Origin: Acanthosepion pharaonis
Taxonomy: Eukaryota > Mollusca > Cephalopoda > Sepiida > Sepiidae
DNA: 64,000 nt
NCBI GenBank assembly: GCA_903632075.3
Contig: CAHIKZ030004296.1
Span: 1,745,001 to 1,809,000 of the forward strand
Direction: 5' to 3'
In this document: piece by piece, positions 11,604-21,264 of the stretch
Numbering within the stretch: position 1 is the first letter of the stretch
Layout: each line of letters begins with the position of its first letter
The notes under the pieces: generated by a model
Told to the model about the DNA's origin: nothing
The model's database searches: none
Seen by the model: only the letters and a program-made list of their open reading frames with translations
Program-made: the position numbers and the translations under genes

Positions 11604-12150
11604 GTCAACCACATACAGTGTGCCTAGATGTCCGATTGCTTCAAGCTGGGATTGAAACCCGACTGATTTGACATCAGTCAGATATCTTACATCTCGGCCA
11701 TTGTCGCATGTCAGAAAGGAAGGGAATTTTAACGTTTTTCTATATACAAAATACACCAGCAGCTTGGAGTACTCAATTTAATTTATTTGTATATATATAT
11801 ATAGTCATCCACAGACAGACCATATCACAGCTCATCAGTATGGCTAGACATGTGATTGCATTAAACCTGACTGACTCTCACCCTTAGACCATCAATGCAT
11901 GCTGGGAAGGAAGGGAATTTTTAATGCATTTTTATGCATTACTGGCTACTAGAGGGCTGAATTCATAGTGAAGAGCTTAACATTAATCATCAGCAGTAGG
12001 CAACAAATTCTGTTTCTTCCAAAGTTGCTCAACCCACAAAAGGTTGTGAGACCAGAAACATGTGTAGCAAAATTATGGAAAATAAAATATAATATATATT
12101 TTAAAAAAAATTCACATTACAACCAAAAACATTTGTGGTTTCTCTGTTCT
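11604..12150. other. Dispersed repeat-like sequence, unclassified
   Basis: The phrase AAGGAAGGGAATTTT occurs at about 11717-11731 and 11910-11924, each after a TCAGTC/TGACTG-containing stretch. This suggests two diverged copies of one short repeat, about 190 bp apart. No coding signal. Confidence 0.4.
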
Positions 12151-12151
12151 T

Positions 12152-12177
12152 TATATATATATATATATATATATACA
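12152..12177. repeat. (TA)n microsatellite
   Basis: Pure TA run abutting the left arm of the inverted repeat that follows. Confidence 0.9.
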
Positions 12178-12413
12178 TTATAAATTAACTGATTTAAAAT
12201 ATTTTTTTCACTACACAGTAATAACCATGTTTCAAAATGGAGGCTAAAAGCTTCGAATTTTGGAGTTACTCCAAAATTTGCTTGAGGATGAAATGGAACT
12301 AATGTTTTTAATTTAATTACAAAATTAAATTTGAAGCTTTTAGCTTCCATTTTTGAAGCATGGTTATTACTGTGTAGTGAAAAAAACATATTTTAAATCA
12401 GTTAATTATAATA
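12177..12413. repeat. Long inverted repeat (hairpin element)
   Basis: Arms at 12177-12262 and 12328-12413, about 85 bp each with few mismatches, around a spacer of about 65 bp. Both arms read outward-in as TTAACTGATTTAAAATAT, CACTACACAGTAATAACCAT and GCTAAAAGCTTC. The arms share a CACTACACA..CATG..TCAAAA phrase with sequence at 9555-9595 and 63610-63700. It could be a foldback element or the paired terminal repeats of a deleted Penelope-like copy; no TIR-flanking duplication was resolved. Confidence 0.8.
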
Positions 12414-12504
12414 TTAATGCTCTGTAAATTTACATTGAGCACTATTTTGTAAAAATAAAAATATCAATAAGAACACCGGATTATATATCTTAATGTTTTC
12501 TTTC

Positions 12505-12507
12505 TTT

Positions 12508-12575
<68 letters not shown>
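12505..12575. repeat. (TA)n microsatellite
   Basis: About 32 uninterrupted TA units. The tyrosine/isoleucine reading frames here are artefacts. Confidence 0.95.
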
Positions 12576-12581
<6 letters not shown>

Positions 12582-12738
12582 GAAGTGGAAACTGAGATCA
12601 ATACATAACAAGAATCTACTACCCCCTGGTGTACGCTTTTAATTAAATACATATTCTTATGATATGCCACATACATATATATATTATATGTATGTATATA
12701 TATAATCTAAAAGTGAGGTCAACATAATGCCAACTTGG

Positions 12739-12768
12739 CCTGTTTCATGCTTGAATGCAGTCTTCAGG
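12739..12768 (-). ncRNA. Hammerhead-like core hairpin
   Basis: The minus strand reads CCTGAAGA, a short hairpin TGC-ATTCAA-GCA, then GAAACAGG. That is the conserved CUGANGA / stem II / GAAAC layout of a hammerhead ribozyme. ACA..TGT could close a weak stem III downstream, but stem I does not pair well. Probably a degenerate relic carried by a dispersed repeat. Confidence 0.35.
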
Positions 12769-12896
12769 TCATCTTTAGACTGTCATTACTAGGTGCTGAT
12801 CTCAGTATCCACTTTTATATTTACATATGTTCTATCTTTGATATTGAGCACTTTTACCTATAAATATAGCATACCATAAGCTATAATTTTATTAGC

Positions 12897-12897
<1 letters not shown>

Positions 12898-12942
<45 letters not shown>
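12898..12942. repeat. (TA)n microsatellite
   Basis: Pure TA run. It is followed directly by ATGATTCCATCACAACACAG, related to 9547-9570. Confidence 0.9.
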
Positions 12943-12944
<2 letters not shown>

Positions 12945-13341
12945 AAAAATATGATTCCATCACAACACAGAAATTACTGTTTCGAAACTGGTCAGCAGTT
13001 TTTAAGTTTAATTCCAATATTAAACCATAACCTCTGGGTGGCAGTTTCATCGTCAAGTATTGTTTCGGAATGTTTAACTCATTTATAGTTTTGAAATGGA
13101 GGTGTGCTCTAGGGTTTGTTTTTTCTTTATGAAGGGGTCACTGCTCTGATGGAAGTAGGGGTGTTTGTGATATGTCAAGTTTTTGGAGTCATGTAAGATT
13201 GGGTTGTTTTTTTTTTTTTTGTCTGGCTAATCTAATCAGACTCCCTGCTAAAATTCTAACTGATTGATGTAGTAGTTCTGTTGATTTTTTGTTTTTTATT
13301 ACTGTATGCTAAGACTTTAACTGACTGATGTCATAGTTCCA

Positions 13342-13342
<1 letters not shown>

Positions 13343-13380
<38 letters not shown>
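13343..13380. repeat. (TA)n microsatellite
   Basis: Pure TA run, followed by TGTCTACTATGTATATCATG and then the 5S-like sequence. Confidence 0.9.
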
Positions 13381-13382
<2 letters not shown>

Positions 13383-13444
13383 TACTATGTATATCATGTC
13401 TATATATAATGTCCTTGATTTTGGTCAAATTCCACTAAAACACT

Positions 13445-13530
13445 AGTTCCGATCTGATCACTGAAGTTATGTAGCGTCGAACCTGGTCAATGCTTACATG
13501 AAGAACCATTTAGGAACATCAAGTATGTAA
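13445..13530 (+). pseudogene. 5S rRNA-derived sequence, fragment 1
   Basis: The order AGTTCCGATCTGATCACTGAAGTTA, GTAGCGTCGAACCTGGTCAA and TTTAGGAACATCAAGTATGTAA (each a little diverged) follows the 3' two-thirds of animal 5S rRNA, including the internal-promoter region. The first third is not recognisable. This is a 5S pseudogene or the head of a 5S-derived SINE; no functional 5S gene would tolerate these changes. Confidence 0.6.
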
Positions 13531-14420
13531 CCAGTTCAGCATGGATCATTATCACATAAAACCTTATTTGCTATGGAAACCTCACCAGCAAACGGCGTTG
13601 AACTGTGGCCTGATACTCCTCAGTAGAGTTTACGGGACTAAAGGAGGAGGAGGATACAATGTCCTTGGGAAATGTATGAATAGACTTTTCTCTGTGTTCT
13701 ATCTTCTTGTTAGAAATCTTTTTAAAAATGTCTCATTACTGACATGCCACAACGATTGTGAGGAAAAGATGAAAGTGGAGTATTTATGCAAACCACCCTC
13801 CCATATCTTACCTTACGCAATAGCAGTGGAATGCTGTTATAAATATTGACAATCTTCACAGAGGCCAATTATGGAGAAATGAACAGGCCTGACTTTCTAA
13901 AAATCACTTTCAAAGCAGAGATAAAAATGGAAAAGTATCTGCCAAAGGTTAATAGACTTGCTACTTGTGTACATTTCTCGGGAAGGTTGAAAGTCACTTG
14001 AGCTTTATATAGATATGATATAGTTACATTGTCTTGAGTATCAGTTCAGATGGGGAAGGGGTGCAAGTTAGTTAAGAGGTCTGAACCTAGATACAGATAA
14101 GATTTTAGATAAAAGAGGAAAGGAATTCCAAAAATATTTATTACAAAGCTTTCAATTATTTTGTTATAAGAATTCTTGATCTTACAATTATCTTTTTGTT
14201 CCTATCAATAAAAGAAAATCTCCAGCAAGCAATTAAAACTGCAGCAAGTAATGTTAAGGTAAAAAAAAAACAGAAAGTTTATCAAAGATTGAAAGACTGA
14301 TGGACGTTATCTTATATTAAAGAGCCAATGTTAACATGTCAAAAAAATGAAATAACAATTTATTCAGATGTATAGGATACAGAGCGACCTCGGTTTCCGA
14401 ACTTCTCACATGTCAGAAAG
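13531..14420. other. No recognisable gene
   Basis: A 102-residue frame at 13541-13849 starts just after the 5S-like piece but shows no domain. The 14285-14375 stretch (TATATTAAAGAGCCAATGTTAACATGTC..ATTTATTCAGATG) recurs in diverged form at 34290-34360, so it belongs to a dispersed repeat of unknown class. Confidence 0.5.
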
Positions 14421-14645
14421 TTCTAATACAACAACACGCAAACACACGCGGTCCTCTACAGCCCGACTTTCTGCTGTCTATAATTTAATCAATGTCCATC
14501 TAACACAATTCTACAAGACAGAAATATAAAATGGTGTCAGAGGATTAATCGAGGCCACAAATCTGTTGTGGTACTGTTAATAAGAATGGACCATTTGTAG
14601 ATGTCTGCTTATGGCTGCGTGAATAACATGACCACGCAGTTTATA
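14421..14645 (+). repeat. 225-bp direct repeat, left copy
   Basis: Nearly identical to 15244-15468: I count two differences (CCCGAC/CCTGAC and GATGTC/GATATC). It contains TAAAATGGTGTCAGAGGATTA, which resembles a primer-binding site for an animal initiator tRNA-Met (TGG..CAGAGGAT). This would fit an LTR plus leader of a Copia-like element. No reverse transcriptase lies nearby, so the LTR reading is an inference. Confidence 0.75.
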
Positions 14646-15243
14646 AAACAAATAGGTTTTTGAACAGAAAATTCGAAATGAAAACGACTCGGTTATCGAA
14701 CAAAATTTCGGTTCTTGAACAACATTGCCAAACCGACTTAAGCCGAATGGAATAATTTCTGAGTTGACTGCCGTGTTGTATACATTCGTGTGTTGTGCTG
14801 TGCTTTTCTTTTCCAATTTTATTGTACTGCGACTACATTCTCTACATTGATTCCTGTTGAAGAAACTAGGGGTCAGTCTCCCTAGCTTTAAATGCTGGGC
14901 GACTTCTTGCCTCGTTCTCTTTTTCATTTCTTCATTTCAGCGACTACAATGTACGCTCTCTTAGGAGATCTACGTCTTCCCATTTGTGGAAGACGCCATG
15001 AACATTAAACACACATACACGTACGTACGAACATTCACCAAAGAACAGACACAAATGTTCACACATACACAAATATTATTGTCTATGTTCATTGTAAAAT
15101 TGTTTTGTTTGATACATGTATTTGTTTATATATAAATATATCGGTCTTGTTTGTCATCTTTATTTTCAGTTGGACTTAATTTAAGTCCGGCCATTTTCTT
15201 GTAGTTGGACCTTTTAATATTCTACCAGGAGTTACACACGTGC
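14646..15243. other. Spacer between the 225-bp direct repeats
   Basis: About 600 bp. Contains CTCGGTTATCGAACAAAATTTCGGTTCTTGAAC, a near-repeat of CTCGGTTTCCGAACTT just left of the first direct repeat. A minus-strand 116-residue frame (14577-14927) matches nothing I recognise. A hairpin GGACTTAA-TTT-AAGTCC lies at about 15171-15188. Confidence 0.5.
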
Positions 15244-15468
15244 TTCTAATACAACAACACGCAAACACACGCGGTCCTCTACAGCCTGACTTTCTGCTGT
15301 CTATAATTTAATCAATGTCCATCTAACACAATTCTACAAGACAGAAATATAAAATGGTGTCAGAGGATTAATCGAGGCCACAAATCTGTTGTGGTACTGT
15401 TAATAAGAATGGACCATTTGTAGATATCTGCTTATGGCTGCGTGAATAACATGACCACGCAGTTTATA
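15244..15468 (+). repeat. 225-bp direct repeat, right copy
   Basis: Second copy of the unit at 14421-14645, offset 823 bp. The high identity implies a recent duplication or recent LTR-type insertion compared with the heavily decayed neighbours. Confidence 0.75.
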
Positions 15469-17035
15469 TTTAACGTAAAAAAATCACAAAACGTGAAATA
15501 CAAGAAGGAATAAAAGGTTTTATAACAAACGACATTATATTTATTCTTGTGTAAATGATGTACATGCATAGAGTTTTATGTCCCTTTGACTGTGAAATAT
15601 TTTTATCTGAATTCACAAAAGTTGAATGAATTATAAAGCTGAAAAATGCTGAATAAACTTTAGCTTTAGAAGATTATTTCAAAGAGAAAAGTTCTTGTTG
15701 CTTGTTTGAAAAGTTCTGCATGTTTGTAATGTAGTCATGCGTGAAAATGCTTTTAACCTCTGACCGTCGTCCATGGTCGAGACGAGAATTTTTCAAAGTC
15801 GCATCTTTGCAGGAAAAGAGAATAAAGAGAAAGAAAGAGAGGCTCGTGTCTTCTATTTATAATTAATGCAATCACGTGACAGGATCAAATAAAATTTGCG
15901 GGAAAACTTGACTTGGTCATGCGCTGGAAAAATATTTGTACGTGGCGGGATTGCAACGCCCACTTGTGTGTATTGACCAATTAGAAGTTGATATTTCCTG
16001 AAAATCTGTATGAAGCTGAATAAAATTCAACATTGATAAGAAAGTGGTAACGGGGTGCTAAAAGTCTATAAATATTATCGTAATTTACAAAAATTGATAT
16101 TTTACCCAAAGGTTTTCAACATAGCGAAAATCTATCATCCATGTGGCGAAAATGGAAAGACAAATTCACATTCTTTCTCTAAGCAACAGAATCGGACAAA
16201 AAAAAAAACAACAAAAAAAAAATAAAAAAACAGGCAAAGTGATCTCAGCCATATTCTTAACATGCATTGGACAAAAAGGACGTGAATTTACTCAACATTT
16301 AAATTCAAGACTTCACAAGAAAAAAAAACGGATTTAGAAATAATATTTAGATAAATTCGAAAACTACTGTGATTCCCCCCACCAAAAAAAATGTTTTTTT
16401 CGTCCAAATAACTAACAGGATAAAAATTTGATGCGAATTCGGGTAACTAACATACAGTCTAATAAAGGACACAATAATATGTAGAATAACAGAATCGAAC
16501 CGTCGCGAAAATGTACTACGTCAACCCGAACTAACACTAGATAAAGCAATTTATGCAGGACAGGCAGCTGCGCAATCAATAATCCAATTTGAAACAGTAT
16601 GTCCACATAAAACAGAAATATAAAAGCCTGGAACTAAAATAATTAATAGCAAAAGAAAAATTAAAGTTAAGTTAAACAATAAAATACTGGAAAATACACA
16701 TAGATATGGTAATTAACAATAAAGAAAGGAAAATTAGATTAAAAAATAGTTAAATATAGAATACTCCCATGATCCACCAGAACAAGTGTTTTACCGCAAA
16801 TTGAAACAAAAATCAAAATTTTCTTTCTCTTCGTTTTTAACGGCCAAAGAAGGCAGGCGCCAGTGACAGTTCTCTGATAGAACATGTTGCTACCAACAGA
16901 CAAGTGCAATGATTTTTTTTTATCTAAGTATATGTTCTTTAAAATATACAATCATTTCTCTGAAATGTATACTAAAGCATGTGATTGTTTTTATATATTC
17001 AGCCAAGGCTAACGCATAACCAGAACAACCCACGA
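15469..17035. other. No recognisable feature
   Basis: AT-rich with poly-A runs near 16200-16230. Short frames (16143-16337, 16412-16606, 16739-16951) show no family signature. A diverged 5' LTR of the CsRn1-type element could end at about 17038, but I cannot delimit it. Confidence 0.5.
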
Positions 17036-17038
17036 TAA

Positions 17039-17055
17039 TTGATGACCCCGACGTG
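17039..17055 (+). promoter_or_regulatory. Possible primer-binding site (tRNA-Trp type) of CsRn1-like gypsy
   Basis: TTGATGACCCCGACGTG is one or two changes from the TGGTGACCCCGACGTG primer-binding site used by CsRn1-clade gypsy elements. It lies 1.35 kb upstream of the gag start of such an element, in the right orientation. The LTR that should end just before it is not clearly recognisable. Confidence 0.5.
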
Positions 17056-17058
17056 CGA

Positions 17059-17094
<36 letters not shown>

Positions 17095-17101
17095 TTGTAT
17101 G

Positions 17102-17131
<30 letters not shown>
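17059..17131. repeat. (TA)n(TG)n(TATG)n microsatellite
   Basis: TA run 17059-17074, TG run to 17093 and TATG tetranucleotides to 17130. Confidence 0.95.
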
Positions 17132-17133
<2 letters not shown>

Positions 17134-17242
17134 ATACATAGGTTAGTTAATAAAACAAGGACAAATAAAAAAGTACCAATATAATCAGTATGATAAACAT
17201 TTAATTATTAACCATATAACAGAAATGAAGCACGGAAAGAAA

Positions 17243-17293
17243 GGTTTTAAGTTCGGACTTTTCGGACACGCCTGTGTCCTTCATCAAAGAACC
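17243..17293 (-). ncRNA. Candidate minimal hammerhead ribozyme (decayed)
   Basis: Read on the minus strand, 51 nt fit a type I hammerhead with a tiny stem III. Stem I: GGTT(c)T pairs with AAACC. Core: TTGATGA (canonical CTGATGA with C3 changed to T). Stem II: GGACAC-AGGC-GTGTCC, six perfect pairs. Then GAA, stem III AAGT-CCGA-ACTT, and an A at the cleavage position. Such minimal hammerheads are known in Penelope-like elements and other retroposons. The C3 change should cripple catalysis, so I read it as a recently inactivated or degenerate copy. Confidence 0.5.
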
Positions 17294-17527
17294 GAGGAAT
17301 AAACAGAGAAATGGGAATTACTCACCGATAGATGTTTTTGCAGATGGGTTATTTTGAGGGGAAATCGTATTGTTAGCAAAAACCCGATCTCTGTCTGATC
17401 CCTCGATGTGTGAAACTTTATATGAAAATAAACTAAAATTTAAAATTTGGATACTGTAAAAGTATTAGGCATTTTTTTAAAAGTATTTCACTTCAAGCAA
17501 GGCGTGAAACCACTAGCACGCAAGGGG

Positions 17528-17896
17528 TTAGAGAAAGTTGGAGCGAGAGCAAATAGGAGTGATAGAGGAAAGGATGAAGAGAAGGATAGGGGATAGATCA
17601 AGGCATCTGGAGACGTCGATTGACATTACATTTGAATAGTTGGAGATTATAGCTATCAGGGAAACAGGAAAAGGGGAGGGAGGTCCACAGGCGAGAGGTG
17701 CGAAACATGAAGCTATTGGAGTAGAAGAGACGGCTACATTTAACAGTTTCGACAGTGAAAGGGTGAGAGCGAGATGCCAGCCTAGTAGAACGCTTAAATT
17801 CATGAAGTCTGGGAACCAGCGAAAGCAGCTCATTGGAGCAGTTACCATGAAAGTATTTGTAAAAAAGACAGAGGGAGGCGACATTTTATAAAACAT
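17528..17896 (-). pseudogene. 3' end of an APE-type LINE ORF2 (jockey-like)
   Basis: On the minus strand, out of phase with the longest frame, the translation matches the C-terminus of the LINE at 39945-41205. The blocks are a LCLFYKYFHGN-like start, LVPRLHEFKRSTRLASRSH, an RTSRLW-x-SLPF block, and NLQLFKCNVNRRLQMP with a stop. It covers only the last 110 residues, so it is a short 5'-truncated insertion. Sequence 3' of the stop (towards 17528) is the LINE's terminal part. Confidence 0.7.
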
Positions 17897-18138
17897 ACAT
17901 ACAACAAACTATTTCTTATTTAATAGTTAAAATATTTAATCCTTGAAAATGGCTAAATGTATAACCAAAAGCGCTCGGATAAAAAAAAACATTCTGACAG
18001 TTTTTATATAATTTATCATCCAAAAAGAAAATAATTATTAGATCACATGAGAAATTGTATAAAAAAACTAAATAAAAGCACCTTGTCTGTCGTATTCAAT
18101 GAAATGTGCATGAAAGAAGGATTGCTGCCTAAATACAA

Positions 18139-18141
<3 letters not shown>

Positions 18142-18197
<56 letters not shown>

Positions 18198-18229
18198 CGA
18201 AACAGTCTGTGGATGACACACACACACAC

Positions 18230-18268
<39 letters not shown>
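18142..18268. repeat. (TA)n and (CA)n compound microsatellite
   Basis: TA run at 18142-18194, then GCGAAACAGTCTGTGGATGA, then a CA run at 18218-18264. Confidence 0.95.
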
Positions 18269-18269
<1 letters not shown>

Positions 18270-18392
18270 GCACCACTATAAATGCTGAACCTGAAGTACA
18301 CAGAAAAGAACTGAACATTACCTGAATTACAAGCAATGGCCCTCGAGATACACACACATGCACAAATTATTTTTCCGTCAAGTGCTACTACA

Positions 18393-18942
18393 ATGGAGAC
18401 CAACCCATCAGAAGACGCCATAGGGCAAGTGAACATGAATACACCAGCATTCATGGAGACAGATGTATGTGGGTAGTTCTCCATTGTTGAGACTCAGTCC
18501 CAATTACGAAAAATCAACACGAACACTACAAAATCTCATACGTTAATAGCGTTGTTACCAGCGGATGCGGTAGCAAAGACATTACCTTCAATCTTAGATT
18601 TACAGAATTATGATCAACATAAACGGACATTAATTGAAGCGTACGAACGTACTAAGCCAGAACTGTTGGATAAACTGATGCCCACTACTGCTATAAATGA
18701 CAGACCTTCATTTTACCTACAGGAAATGCTCCCCTTCGCAAAAACACTCGACATTGCTACACAAATCTTTACAGGTCACACCACAGTCAATAGCCCCAGC
18801 GATAACATCACAAAAAGATTTAACACCAGCAAGAATGGATAAACTGGCAGACGATCTAATGCCGTTGGTTCAAAACACCCCAATGTTCGTCGCCCAACAA
18901 CCAAATGTAACACATCTGAAACAAACCAGACTCCAACTATAA
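18393..18942 (+). pseudogene. gag of CsRn1-like Ty3/gypsy element
   Basis: Reading from ATG at 18393 in one frame gives an N-terminus with PAFMETDVCG, one stop (18474), then FSIVETQSQLRKI, LLPADAVAKTLPSILDL and DRPSFYLQEMLPFAKTL. This is the particle-forming domain of CsRn1-type gag. A frameshift near 18765 moves the rest into the frame that reads ARMDKLADDLMPLVQ to 18942. No Cys-His knuckle is visible downstream. It lies about 400 bp upstream of the pol fragments of the same element. Confidence 0.75.
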
Positions 18943-19349
18943 CACCACACCCCGGTCGATCCTAGTCAGCAGTGACCAGACGATATAATCCTTGTCACAC
19001 GCCTCCTATACCGGAAGATACCTTGGTCCTCGGGGTTGTAGGACTACGAGTTGAGTATAGGGTCAATCCCACGCTTGGTCGAGACCATCGCTGGTTAACG
19101 GGTCGTTGGTCGTTGGCCGATGGCCGCCCCGATTCACACCCTGCTCTGCCCACGTTGTGTTTCTTGATCACAGAGCTGGTGTGGATCGAGTATCGTCAAT
19201 AATCGTAGCCTTGGTTCGAAGCACGTCGAAGCTGTGTTATGAAGTAAAAAAGAATGGAAATGTCTTCGCAGACGAAATAAAAACGAAAGATTACTCTAGT
19301 TAATTTTCGATTTGCTTCATGTAGTTCTTTGTATAACAAAAATTAACCA
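18943..19349 (+). other. Unidentified segment between gag and pol
   Basis: Two overlapping open frames (18972-19202 and 19106-19303) but no protease motif where one is expected. Locally GC-richer, with reiterated GGTCGTTGGTCGTTGGCCG. Possibly a small insertion or the scrambled gag-pol junction. Confidence 0.4.
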
Positions 19350-19851
19350 GTGACACAGAATAAAAATTCCAAACGTAATTTGGTGCATCGGATAATCACC
19401 ATTAGACAACCAGAACGTGCACCACTACGACGGTTAGCACTAGATAAACTTAAAATCGCCAAGGCGAAGTTTCAACGGATGCTGGAATTAAATATAATCC
19501 ATCCGTCCAGTAGGCCTTGGGCATCGCTGTTACACATGGTGCCAAAGAGAAACCACCCAGACTGGGGACTCTGTGGAGACTACCGACCTCTGAATAGAAT
19601 AACAACACCGGATAGGTATCTTATCCCACATTTACAGGGTTTTACTTTCGCATTACTAGAGAAACAGTTTTCTCTAAAATAAGTATTATCCGAGTTTACA
19701 ACCAAATTCATGTGGCCGAAGATGACATCGAAAATACAGCCATAACAACACCATTTTTACTTTTCGAATTTTAAAAAATACCTTTTGATCTCAAAAATGC
19801 AGCACAAACAGTTCAGAGTTTCATAGACAAAGGTTTTCCGCAGACTAGATT
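19350..19851 (+). pseudogene. Gypsy reverse transcriptase, N-terminal half (CsRn1-like)
   Basis: The frame 19350-19682 carries the RT entry motifs: HRIITIRQPERAPLRRLA, WASLLHMVPKRN and DWGLCGDYRPLN, then TTPDRYLIPHLQ. After a frameshift the next block (YNQIHVAEDDIENTAITTP, about 19698-19755) and LKNAAQTVQSFIDK (about 19792-19834) complete the finger/palm region. The gene is cut at 19847-19851 by a LINE insertion and resumes at 20430. This order and these motifs are those of the CsRn1 clade. Frameshifts and the insertion make it non-functional. Confidence 0.85.
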
Positions 19852-20429
19852 ACGGTAAGTGCGACAGTGAGATCCGTAAGCGTATTGGGATGGCCAAGGA
19901 CACATTCCAAAAGTTGGGCAGAGTACTGCGAGACAGGAGGATATCTTTGGTAACAAAGAAAAGAAGACTGAACTGTTACGTGACATCTATCCTTCTTTAC
20001 GGCAGTGAATGTTGGACGATTTCTTCAAAGATGAAGAAGAGACTCGAGGCGACAGAGATGTGGTTCTACAGAAGGATGCTAAACATATCATGGATTGAGC
20101 GTGTGAGCAACGATGAGATCTTAAAGAGGTTGCAAACAAGGAGGAGGCTTATACTTAATATCAGGAAGTGTCAGCTGAAGTTTCTGGGATACATAATGAG
20201 GAAGAAGGGCCTGGAGAATCTGATACTCATGGGTCGAATAGAGGGGAAGAGAGATAAGGGAAAACAACTCGTGACATACCTGACGGACTTAAGCAAGTGG
20301 ATGACAAAACGTGATCTGGGGAAGGAAGCAGATGGAAAGAACTTGTTGAGTGCTGCAAGGAATAGAGGGAGGTGGAGAGCCATCACCGCCTATGTCCTGA
20401 AAGGACATGCACATAAAAAGAAAGAAAGA
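19852..20429 (+). mobile_element. RTE-like LINE tail inserted inside gypsy RT
   Basis: A 5'-truncated LINE 3' end. It encodes the 193-residue frame at 19890-20471: KRIGMAKDTFQKLGRVL, then YGSECWTISSKMKKRLEATE, MWFYRRMLNISWIERVSND, FLGYIMRKKGLENLILMGRI and ARNRGRWRAITAYVLK. This is the post-RT tail of an RTE/BovB-like LINE and the best preserved of at least seven copies in the window. The pentanucleotide AGATT occurs at both junctions (19847-19851 and 20430-20434) and fits a target-site duplication. The gypsy RT reads on directly across it (RLD|FVYAYI). Confidence 0.85.
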
Positions 20430-20976
20430 AGATTTTGTGTACGCATACATAGGCGAGGTACTTATAGATAGTACCAACGAAACAGAAAACGAATCTCTCA
20501 TCCGGCATGTTCTACAAGGTGTGCAATATTTCGGATAAAAAATCAATCCCAGCTAATGCATTTTTGATGTCTCATCTTTATCTTTCCAAGGTCACAGGAT
20601 AGACAACACAGGTATAACACTTTTACCTGAGAAGGTAGATGTCATACGTTATTTTACAGTGCCAAAATCCATAAAAAAAATTACGGAGATTTATTGGAAT
20701 GCTGAACTATTACCGAGGTTTAGTACAACACTGTTCGCAGTTATTCGCACCGTTGACGACATTGTTGAAAAGCAAATCAAAGAAAAATGTGCAATAGACT
20801 AATGAAGCGAAATTACCATTCAACAAAGCCAAAGAAGAATTACAGAATTACACCAAATTGTAATACATTAATCTAGAGGCTAAATTGTCTGTCGCAACAG
20901 GTTTATCAAAAAATGCGATAGGTGCTGTATTACAGCAAACCCTAAACGAAGAAACAACACCTATATAATTTTTTCA
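20430..20976 (+). pseudogene. Gypsy reverse transcriptase, C-terminal half
   Basis: Resumes with FVYAYIGEVLIDSTNETENE: the catalytic YIDD has become YIGE, so the active site is lost. Then KINPS with an intervening stop, FQGHRIDNTGIT and PEKVDVIRYFTVPKSIKK follow. The connection towards RNase H (about 20780-20976) is frameshifted, with TGLSKNAIGAVLQQTLNEE as the last clear block. It is continuous in sense with the 19350-19851 half once the LINE insertion is skipped. Confidence 0.8.
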
Positions 20977-21264
20977 ATGAAATTGTCTCTTGCACGACAA
21001 AGATACAGCACTTTTGGCAGGAAACTACTAGCAATATACACTTCATTCAAACATTACATACACATATTGGAAGGAAGACATTTCAAAATCTTCATAGACT
21101 ACAAACCGCTCACGTTTTCCCTCCAAACAGCAGCGGACAAATATTCACCTCAAGAAATAAGACATTTGGATTTTGTAGCTCAGTTTTCAACCGATATAAG
21201 ACACATATCTGGAAAAAATAACAATCTCAGATACTTTGTCAAGAACCACTGTAAATACTGTTAA
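20977..21264 (+). pseudogene. Gypsy RNase H domain
   Basis: A 95-residue frame with the gypsy RNase H hallmarks: QRYSTFGRKLLAIYTSFKH, ILEGRHFKIFIDYKPLTF (the TDHKPL motif here IDYKPL) and QFSTDIRHISGKNN. It leads into the integrase N-terminus after a frameshift near 21235. In gypsy elements it degrades the RNA strand of the cDNA hybrid. Confidence 0.85.

Noticed and set aside
12464..12676. Tyr-Ile-Tyr-Ile reading frames over TA tracts (also 7893, 11475, 18043, 37822, 61191-end)
   Set aside because: Pure products of (TA)n microsatellites.
13541..13849. 102-residue plus-strand frame as a small gene
   Set aside because: No domain, no start context and no neighbours; it follows a 5S-derived retroposon and could be chance.
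14577..14927. 116-residue minus-strand frame as a gene
   Set aside because: It covers part of a 225-bp direct repeat and its spacer and shows no recognised motif.
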